Below the pieces are notes generated by a model. That model saw nothing but the letters and a program-made list of their open reading frames with translations, did no database searches and was not told the origin of the DNA. Positions 31,994-37,539 of a stretch of DNA of 37,539 nt are shown in pieces; positions within the stretch are counted from its first letter, which is position 1; the number at the start of each line of letters is the position of its first letter. Source of the stretch: Curtobacterium sp. HSID17257 (lineage in GTDB: Bacteria; Actinomycetota; Actinomycetes; Actinomycetales; Microbacteriaceae); NCBI RefSeq assembly GCF_003989515.1, contig NZ_RBLU01000024.1, positions 1 through 37,539 of the forward strand. Direction: 5' to 3'. The translations under genes and the position numbers were made by a program.

Positions 31994-34900
31994 ATGGTGC
32001 AGCAGGACGAGGACACCTCCGTCGAGGCGGTGTTCGACCGGTACGCCGACCGAACGGCGCTCCGACAGCGGGACGGCGACGTCGTCACCGACACGAGCTT
32101 CCGGGAGCTCCGCGACCGTGCGCGGGCCCTCGCGGCGGTGCTCGGCGAGACCGTGGCCCCGGGTGACCGGATCGCGGTGCTCGGTCCCCCGAGCGCCGAC
32201 GTCGTGACCCTCGAGCTCGCGTGCTCGGTGCTCGGCGCGGTGAGCGTGCCGCTGCAGACGAGTGCGCCCGTCGAGCAGCTCCGTGCGATCGTCGACGAGA
32301 CGACGCCGGTGTGGCTGGGCGTCACCGCCGACCAGGCAGCGACGGCCCGGGCGGTCACCGACGCGGCAGCAGCCGAGGTCCGCACCGTCCTGCTCGACAC
32401 GGCGGGTGCGGCCGGCGGCGCGACCGGTGCCGAGGGCACCGACGATGCGGCAGCGCTGCCGACGCTCGCCGACCTGGTGGCGCGGGGCCGCGACCGGCCG
32501 CAGCCGACCCCGTGGCGACCGGCACCCGACGAGGACCCCCTCGCCCTGCTGCTGTACACCTCGGGCAGCACCGGGACCCCGAAGGGCGCGATGTACACGC
32601 GGTCCATGGTCGAGCGGCTCTGGCACGCACTGCCGCCGGACCACCCGGGCGCGGTGACCGTCGGCTACGCCTACCTGCCGCTGAGCCACCTGACCGGTCG
32701 CGCCGCGCTGCTCGCCACGCTCGGTCGCGGCGGCACCGTGGCGCTCGCGACCTCGACCGACCTGTCGGCCCTGTTCGAGGACCTCCGGGTCTACGCGCCG
32801 ACCGAGCTCGTCCTCGTCCCGCGGATCGCCGAGATGGTCCGCCAGGAGGGCGCCCGCGAGGAGCAGCGACGACTCACCGCCGGCGCGACCGGAGCCGCTG
32901 GCGCGACCGACGCCGCGGCCGTGCGTGCACAGGTGCAGGACGACCTCCGGACGCGTGCCTTCGGCGGTCGCGTCCGGCAGGCCGTGTGCGCCAGCGCCCC
33001 GCTCACGCCCGAGCTCCGCACGTACCTCGAGGCGTGCCTCGGCGTCCCGCTGCACGACCTGTACGGCTCGACCGAGGCGGGCAGCATCCTGCGCGACGGC
33101 GTGGTGCAGCAGCCGCCGGTCACCGAGCACAAGCTCGTCGACGTCCCCGAGCTCGGCTACCGCACCACCGACCGACCGCACCCGCGGGGCGAGCTGCTCG
33201 TGCGGAGCACCGCGGTGATCCCCGGGTACTTCCGTCGCCCGGACGTCACCGCCGCGGTGTTCGACGAGGACGGGTTCTACCGGACCGGCGACGTGATGGC
33301 GCAGACCGGTCCGGACACGTACGAGTACCTCGACCGTCGGAACAACGTCATCAAGCTCTCGCAGGGCGAGTTCGTCGCGGTCTCCGCACTCGAGGCGACC
33401 TACGGTGGGACGCCGGAGGTCCGGCAGATCGCCCTGCACGGGGACAGCAGGCACGCGTTCCTCGTCGCGGTCGTCGTGCCCGTCGACCCGGAGGCCACGG
33501 AGGGCGACCTGCTCGCCGCCCTGCAGCGCACCGCCCGCGCGCACGGGCTCGCCCCGTACGAGGTGCCCCGAGCGATCGTCGTCGAACCGGACCCCTTCAC
33601 GGTCGACAACGGCATGCTCTCCGATGCCCGCAAGCTCCTCCGTCCCCGGGTCACCGCCCGCTACGGGGACCGGTTCGCCGCGCTCTACGACGCGGCCGCC
33701 GAGCAGCAGAGCGGCACCCTCGTCGCCACGCTGCGCGAGCACGTCGGCGACGAACCGACCGTCGACACGGTCGTCCGTGCCGCCCGTGACCTGCTGGGCG
33801 CCGAGGTCAGCACGGCAGCCGCGTCGGCCGCGCGGTTCTCGGACCTCGGCGGTGACTCACTGTCGGCCCTGACGTTCTCCGGGGTCCTCGAGGACGTCTT
33901 CGAGACCGAGGTGCCCGTCGGCGTCATCACCGACCCGACGAACGACCTCGCCGCCGTAGCCGCGTACGTCGAGCGATCGGCCACCGACGACCGCCCGACC
34001 GTCGCCCGCGTGCACGGCGCGGACCCGGCGGTGCTGCGCGCGTCGGACCTGCGGGTGGACCGCCTGCTCGGCGCGGTCCCCGAGCCGGTCGCACGCGCGC
34101 CCCGCACCACCCCGGACGGGCCCCGCACCGTCCTGCTCAGCGGCGCGAACGGCTACCTCGGCCGCTTCACCGCGATGGACTGGCTCGAACGGCTCGCACC
34201 GGTCGGCGGCACGCTGGTCTGCGTCGTGCGCGGCTCGGACGACGCCGCTGCCCGTCGTCGACTGGACGCCGCGTTCGCGGCCGATCCCGCGTTCGCCGAC
34301 CGGTTCGCCGAGCTCTCGGGGGCGCTCGAGGTGGTCGCGGGCGACGTCAGCGAGCGCCTGCTCGGCCTCGAGGAACCGCGGTGGGAGGACCTCGCCACAC
34401 GGGTGGACCTCGTCGCGCACGCCGCCGCCCTGGTGAACCACGTCCTGCCGTACTCCGCACTGTTCGGGCCCAACGTCGTCGGCACCGCCGAGGTTGTCCG
34501 ACTCGCGATCGCCGCCGGGAGCGTCCCCGTCACCTTCGTGTCGAGCGTCGCGGTCGCCGGCGGAGCCCGCCCGAGCGCGTCCGAGGACGTCGCCCCCGAC
34601 GCCCCCGCGGCACTCGACGAACGGGCCGACATCCGGTCGACGATCCCCGAGTGGACGGTCGCCGACGAGTACGCGAACGGTTACGGCGCGAGCAAGTGGG
34701 CGAGCGAGGTGCTGCTCCGCGAGGCGCACGAGCAGCACGGGGTCCCGGTCGCGGTGTTCCGCTCCGACATGGTCCTGGCGCACCCGCGCTGGCGCGGCCA
34801 GGTGAACCTGCCGGACGTGTTCACGCGCCTGGTCTGGAGCGTGCTCGCGACCGGGCTGGCACCCGGGTCCTTCGTGCAGCGGACCCCGGACGGCCGGGTG

Positions 34901-35365
34901 CAGCGGTCGCACTACGACGGCCTGCCCGCCGACTTCACGGCCGCAGCGATCGACGCCATCGGCGCGTCCGTGGTCGACGGTCACCGGACGTTCAACGTCG
35001 TCAACCCGCACGACGACGGTGTCTCGCTCGACACCTTCGTCGACTGGCTGGTCGAGGACGGGCACGCGATCGAACGCATCGAGGACCACGCCGAGTGGGT
35101 CGACCGGTTCCGGTCGGCGCTCGAGGCGCTGCCGGACGAGGACCGCGCGCGCTCCGTGCTCCCGCTGCTGCACGCCTTCGCGGTGCCGGAGGCTCCGCAC
35201 GCCGGGTCCGCGATCCCCGCCGACGCGTTCACGGCGGCCGTGCGGGCGGTGCGCCCGCTCGGGTCGCCGGACGTCCCGTCGCTCGACCACGCGCTCATCA
35301 CCAAGGTGGCGGACGACCTGACGTTCCTCGGCCTGCTCGGCCCGGTCGCGTCGCCCACGCGCTGA
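31994..35365 (+). CDS. Carboxylic acid reductase (CAR)
   Basis: 1123 residues from ATG, with Shine-Dalgarno AGGAAGGG upstream. Domains: adenylation (about 1-560: 'LLYTSGSTGTPKGAMYT', 'YGSTEAG', 'DRRNNVIKLSQGEFVAVSALE'), carrier (about 570-650; phosphopantetheine S622 in 'DLGGDSLSAL') and reductase (about 700-1120: 'VLLSGANGYLGRFTAMDWLERL' for NADPH, 'FVSSVAVAGG', 'NGYGASKWASEVLL' with the Y-x3-K). It activates a carboxylate with ATP, loads it as thioester and reduces it to an aldehyde. It is about 50 residues shorter at the N-terminus than Nocardia CAR (1174 residues). The substrate range is not predictable. A double hairpin follows the gene. Confidence 0.92.
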   Translation: MVQQDEDTSVEAVFDRYADRTALRQRDGDVVTDTSFRELRDRARALAAVLGETVAPGDRIAVLGPPSADVVTLELACSVLGAVSVPLQTSAPVEQLRAIVDETTPVWLGVTADQAATARAVTDAAAAEVRTVLLDTAGAAGGATGAEGTDDAAALPTLADLVARGRDRPQPTPWRPAPDEDPLALLLYTSGSTGTPKGAMYTRSMVERLWHALPPDHPGAVTVGYAYLPLSHLTGRAALLATLGRGGTVALATSTDLSALFEDLRVYAPTELVLVPRIAEMVRQEGAREEQRRLTAGATGAAGATDAAAVRAQVQDDLRTRAFGGRVRQAVCASAPLTPELRTYLEACLGVPLHDLYGSTEAGSILRDGVVQQPPVTEHKLVDVPELGYRTTDRPHPRGELLVRSTAVIPGYFRRPDVTAAVFDEDGFYRTGDVMAQTGPDTYEYLDRRNNVIKLSQGEFVAVSALEATYGGTPEVRQIALHGDSRHAFLVAVVVPVDPEATEGDLLAALQRTARAHGLAPYEVPRAIVVEPDPFTVDNGMLSDARKLLRPRVTARYGDRFAALYDAAAEQQSGTLVATLREHVGDEPTVDTVVRAARDLLGAEVSTAAASAARFSDLGGDSLSALTFSGVLEDVFETEVPVGVITDPTNDLAAVAAYVERSATDDRPTVARVHGADPAVLRASDLRVDRLLGAVPEPVARAPRTTPDGPRTVLLSGANGYLGRFTAMDWLERLAPVGGTLVCVVRGSDDAAARRRLDAAFAADPAFADRFAELSGALEVVAGDVSERLLGLEEPRWEDLATRVDLVAHAAALVNHVLPYSALFGPNVVGTAEVVRLAIAAGSVPVTFVSSVAVAGGARPSASEDVAPDAPAALDERADIRSTIPEWTVADEYANGYGASKWASEVLLREAHEQHGVPVAVFRSDMVLAHPRWRGQVNLPDVFTRLVWSVLATGLAPGSFVQRTPDGRVQRSHYDGLPADFTAAAIDAIGASVVDGHRTFNVVNPHDDGVSLDTFVDWLVEDGHAIERIEDHAEWVDRFRSALEALPDEDRARSVLPLLHAFAVPEAPHAGSAIPADAFTAAVRAVRPLGSPDVPSLDHALITKVADDLTFLGLLGPVASPTR

Positions 35366-35370
35366 GCACC

Positions 35371-35413
35371 GGACGGGAGGCTCGGTGCCGGTCCGACACC
35401 GCGCCTCCCGTCC
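35371..35413. terminator. Strong hairpin after CAR gene
   Basis: An 11-bp stem (GGACGGGAGGC with GCCTCCCGTCC) is topped by GGTG/CACC. It starts six bases after the CAR stop. Same arm design as the hairpins at 10994 and 15944. Confidence 0.75.
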
Positions 35414-35435
35414 GTCACCCGCTCACGCCGGACGC

Positions 35436-35470
35436 CCCTGCCGGGCCCGCCCCGACGGGCACCGGCAGGG
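35436..35470. terminator. Second hairpin between CAR and aldo/keto reductase
   Basis: CCCTGCCGG-GCCCG pairs with CGGGC-A-CCGGCAGGG, a 14-bp stem with one bulged base and a six-base loop. It lies upstream of the next gene's promoter, so it is either a backup terminator or an operator. Confidence 0.55.
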
Positions 35471-35496
35471 CCTGTCTGCGCACGGCGAGCTGCTGG

Positions 35497-35509
35497 CAGG
35501 ATCGAGCAC
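35497..35509 (+). promoter_or_regulatory. Leaderless -10 for the aldo/keto reductase
   Basis: CAGGAT at 35497-35502, seven bases, then GTG 35510. Confidence 0.4.
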
Positions 35510-36448
35510 GTGAAGACACTGGAGTTGCCACAGACCGACCTCACCGCGTCCGACGTCGTCGTCGGCCTCATGCGGATCAACGACATGAGCGACGAGGACA
35601 TCCGCGAGCTCTACACCGCCTCGCGCGACGCGGGCGTCACGATGTTCGACCACGCCGCCGTGTACGGGGTCTGGCACGGGTGCGAGCAGCGCTTCGGGTC
35701 GGCCGTCACCCTGTCGCCGTCCGAGCGTGCCGCGATCCAGCTGCAGACCAAGGTCGGCATCCGCCCGACGCCGGACGGCGCGTACTTCGACTTCTCGTAC
35801 GAGCACATCATCGAGTCCGTGCACGAATCGCTCGAGGCACTGCGCACCGACTACGTCGACGTGCTGCTCCTGCACCGCCCCGACGCGCTCGTGGAGCCCG
35901 AGGAGGTCGCCCGCGCGTTCGACGAGCTGCACGCCGCCGGCAAGGTGCACCACTTCGGGGTCTCGAACCACACACCGGGTCAGGTCGAGCTGCTCAAGCG
36001 GTCCGTGCGGCAGCCGCTCGCGTTCAACCAGGTACAGCTGAGCATCACGCACGCCAACGTCATCACCCAGGGACTGACGGCGAACATGGCCGGTCTCGAC
36101 CAGTCGATCGACCGCGACAACGACATCCTCAACCACGCACGCCTGAACGACGTGACGCTGCAGGCGTGGTCGCCGTTCCAGAAGGGCTTCTTCGACGGCG
36201 TCTTCCTCGGCGACCGCGAGCAGTACGCCGAGCTGAACGACGTGCTCGAGGAGCTCGCGTCGGCGCACGGCGTGACCCCGACCGGCATCGCGGTGGCGTG
36301 GATCACCCGCCACCCCGCGCACTTCCAGGTCGTCCTCGGCACGACGAACCCGCAGCGCGTGCGGGACTCGGCCGCGGGCTCGGACGTCGAGCTCTCGCGC
36401 GAGGAGTGGTACCGCGTCCTGACGGCGGCGGGGCACACCGTCCCCTGA
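35510..36448 (+). CDS. Aldo/keto reductase (YdhF-like)
   Basis: 312 residues from GTG. AKR catalytic residues D47, Y52, K81 and H122 are in 'FDHAAVYG', 'LQTKVGI' and 'LLLHRPDALVEPEEVARAFDELHAAGKVHHFGVSNH'. 'LQAWSPFQKGFF' and 'VLGTTNPQRV' (NADPH-binding tail) complete the barrel. YdhF-type enzymes reduce aldehydes or ketones with NADPH; the physiological substrate is unclear. Standing after CAR, it could reduce aldehydes that CAR produces to alcohols, although it has its own promoter and this link is inference. Confidence 0.92.
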   Translation: MKTLELPQTDLTASDVVVGLMRINDMSDEDIRELYTASRDAGVTMFDHAAVYGVWHGCEQRFGSAVTLSPSERAAIQLQTKVGIRPTPDGAYFDFSYEHIIESVHESLEALRTDYVDVLLLHRPDALVEPEEVARAFDELHAAGKVHHFGVSNHTPGQVELLKRSVRQPLAFNQVQLSITHANVITQGLTANMAGLDQSIDRDNDILNHARLNDVTLQAWSPFQKGFFDGVFLGDREQYAELNDVLEELASAHGVTPTGIAVAWITRHPAHFQVVLGTTNPQRVRDSAAGSDVELSREEWYRVLTAAGHTVP

Positions 36449-36460
36449 CCGGGGATCGGG

Positions 36461-36489
36461 GCGGCCGGGCCGGGTTCCGGCCCGACCGC
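36461..36489. terminator. Bidirectional terminator hairpin
   Basis: A long GC stem (GCGG-mismatch-CGGGCCGG against CCGGCCCG-mismatch-CCGC) with a three-base loop sits 12 bases after the AKR stop and six bases before the end of the convergent small gene. Confidence 0.7.
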
Positions 36490-36495
36490 CGAGGG

Positions 36496-36699
36496 TCAGT
36501 CGTCGGCGGTCGGGGCGCTCGGCACGCGGACGTCGACGGGTGACACCCGGGTCGGGTCGGCCGATGCTCCGCCCACGACGCCGAACGAGATGCCGAGCTC
36601 GGCGGCGGAGTCCTCGTCGAGCTCGAGCCCGTCCTCGGTGGCCTGGTCCTCTGGGATGGCGCGACCCTTCGACGGGTCCCACGCGTTCGCGAACGACAT
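36496..36699 (-). CDS. Small acidic hypothetical protein
   Basis: 67 residues from ATG: starts MSFANAWDPSKGRAIPEDQ, has an acidic middle (LELDEDSAAELGIS) and a proline-rich end. No signal peptide or membrane helix. The codon use (almost all G/C third positions) supports a real gene. No clear Shine-Dalgarno sequence or leaderless -10 is visible, so the start is uncertain. I do not recognise the family. The next small acidic protein is encoded 57 bases upstream on the same strand, so they may be co-transcribed. Confidence 0.6.
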   Translation of the reverse strand: MSFANAWDPSKGRAIPEDQATEDGLELDEDSAAELGISFGVVGGASADPTRVSPVDVRVPSAPTADD

Positions 36700-36756
36700 G
36701 CGGACGAGCTTGCCGCCCGCGGCTGGCAGCGAGGTGTCAGGCCTCGACGGTGTCCG

Positions 36757-36996
36757 TCAGAGGTCGTCGGGGTGCAGCCGGTCGCCCGCCTCGGGTCGGC
36801 GGAAGACCGGGCCACCGCCGGCCTCGTCCTCGTCCTCGTGCGGGGCGGGTGAGACCGACGGGTCGACCGAGTCGGGGCCGACGTCGGCGCCGCGGTCCTC
36901 CTCGGTCTCGGTCTGGTCGCTCCCGTCCACGGGGAGGTCGGCTCCGAGCTGGTCGGCACCGGGCTGCTGCGGATCGAACGGTGTGCTCATCGACAT
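36757..36996 (-). CDS. Small acidic, disordered hypothetical protein
   Basis: 79 residues from the first ATG (MSMSTPFDPQQPG...); a second ATG two codons later is possible. Asp, Glu, Gly and Pro dominate (TETEEDRGADVGPDSVD, HEDEDEAGGG), so it is probably disordered. A GGGAG lies about 11 bases upstream of the first ATG. Codon use is like that of its neighbours. No family recognised. Confidence 0.6.
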   Translation of the reverse strand: MSMSTPFDPQQPGADQLGADLPVDGSDQTETEEDRGADVGPDSVDPSVSPAPHEDEDEAGGGPVFRRPEAGDRLHPDDL

Positions 36997-37088
36997 GACC
37001 CGAGCGTGCTCCCGGTCGGTGGAGGCGCGGTGGACGATGTCCGCCCACCGCGTCCCGCACCGGACTCGGGTACCCGGCCGCGAACGGG

Positions 37089-37539
37089 TCAGCCCCGGCC
37101 GGGACCCTTCGCCGGCCCCTCGGTGAGCGACCCGACCGTGGTGTCGACCGTCGTGTCCGCCGCGCCGGCCCCCTTGCCCTTGCCGCTGTTGCTCCCGGGA
37201 CCGTTGCCGTTGCCGTTGCCGTTGCCGCTGGTGCCCTGACCGCCCTGAGGTGCCTCGACGGGGTTCGACGCCGGGCCGCCCGGCTGGGGACCGACGGTCG
37301 GGTCGTCGGCGGGCTGGCTCGGTTCCTCCGCGGGCTCGCTCGGCTGCTGCTCCTGGCTGGGCTGCTGCTCGGGCTGACTCGGCTCCTGCTCGGGCTCGCT
37401 CGGCTGCTGCTCCTGGCTCGGCTGCTGGTCCGGCTCGCTCGTCTGCTGTTCCGTCGGTGACGAGGATCCGGTCGGCGCCGGAGCGGGGTCGTCCCCGCCG
37501 CCCAGGGCGAAGAGCGCGACGCCGATGCCGGCCAGCACG
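37089..37539 (-). CDS. Membrane-anchored low-complexity protein, N-terminus outside window
   Basis: About 150 residues are visible; the window edge cuts the gene at or upstream of codon GTG-CTG-GCC, so the true start is unknown. The first visible part (LAGIGVALFALGGG) looks like a membrane helix. It is followed by a long extracellular-type stretch of repeated QQPSQEQQPSEPEQEPSQ units (about residues 28-78), then a GN/GS-rich segment and a TTVDTTVG tail. The architecture suggests a cell-surface stalk or a regulated envelope protein. Function cannot be assigned. Confidence 0.7.
   Translation of the reverse strand, partial: VLAGIGVALFALGGGDDPAPAPTGSSSPTEQQTSEPDQQPSQEQQPSEPEQEPSQPEQQPSQEQQPSEPAEEPSQPADDPTVGPQPGGPASNPVEAPQGGQGTSGNGNGNGNGPGSNSGKGKGAGAADTTVDTTVGSLTEGPAKGPGRG
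37201..37230. repeat. Hexanucleotide tandem repeat inside the low-complexity gene
   Basis: CCGTTG repeated four times exactly plus one variant copy, encoding alternating Gly-Asn. Prone to length change without frameshift, since the unit is six bases. Confidence 0.85.

Noticed and set aside
35436-35470. Riboswitch for the aldo/keto reductase
   Set aside because: The hairpin lies upstream of a leaderless-type promoter, so it would not be in the mRNA; terminator or operator is more likely.
1-37539. Prophage, plasmid, integrase, IS element, rRNA or tRNA genes
   Set aside because: No recognisable integrase, transposase, terminal repeats, cloverleaf or rRNA sequence found by reading.

Overview
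The window is high-GC, actinobacterial DNA. Coding regions have a strong G/C bias at third codon positions, GTG starts are frequent, and gene families such as KdpFABC/DE, an Ada-type repair protein, a carboxylic acid reductase with its phosphopantetheinyl transferase, and GH65 with beta-phosphoglucomutase fit a member of Microbacteriaceae. Curtobacterium or a close relative is my best guess, from gene content only. Nothing suggests a plasmid or prophage. I see no rRNA, tRNA, CRISPR array or transposase.

Layout. 1-2.8 kb: the N-terminal part of an Ada/AlkA DNA repair protein, a MOSC protein, a DJ-1/PfpI protein and a HAD phosphatase. 2.9-6.8 kb: a three-gene overlapping operon (divergent FolE, FolP2-like dihydropteroate synthase homologue, RibD-C reductase) divergent from an NCS2 purine permease. 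7-10 kb: a conserved hypothetical gene, an ArsR-family regulator overlapping an MFS exporter, and a DUF1697 protein. 10.1-15.9 kb: an SDR, a GH65 disaccharide phosphorylase with its beta-phosphoglucomutase, and an APC-family permease. 16-18.4 kb: an alpha/beta hydrolase, a GNAT-methyltransferase fusion and an XRE regulator with membrane segments.

18.5-27.3 kb is the potassium locus. It runs leftwards as small ORF, kdpF, kdpA, kdpB, kdpC and then kdpD, kdpE, but the two halves are separated by an opposite-strand insert: an Abi_2 (AbiD/AbiF-type, HEPN) gene preceded by about 170 bases of strongly structured, promoter-led sequence. This looks like an ncRNA plus Abi defence module placed inside a housekeeping operon, and it is the most interesting object in the window. 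The kdp promoter region carries three 11-bp-phased direct repeats that are good candidates for the KdpE operator. An unlisted 27-residue membrane peptide is translationally coupled to kdpF.

27.4-31.2 kb: a WYL regulator and a VOC protein sharing a palindromic operator, an RlmA-type methyltransferase divergent from an SDR, and a maltokinase-cap-like protein. 31.3-36.4 kb: phosphopantetheinyl transferase plus carboxylic acid reductase, then an aldo/keto reductase. 36.5 kb to the end: two small acidic proteins and the C-terminal part of a membrane-anchored low-complexity protein.

A theme through the window is leaderless transcription. At least fifteen genes have a -10-like hexamer (mostly TANNNT) exactly six or seven bases before the start codon and no Shine-Dalgarno sequence. 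This pattern was used to choose many starts.
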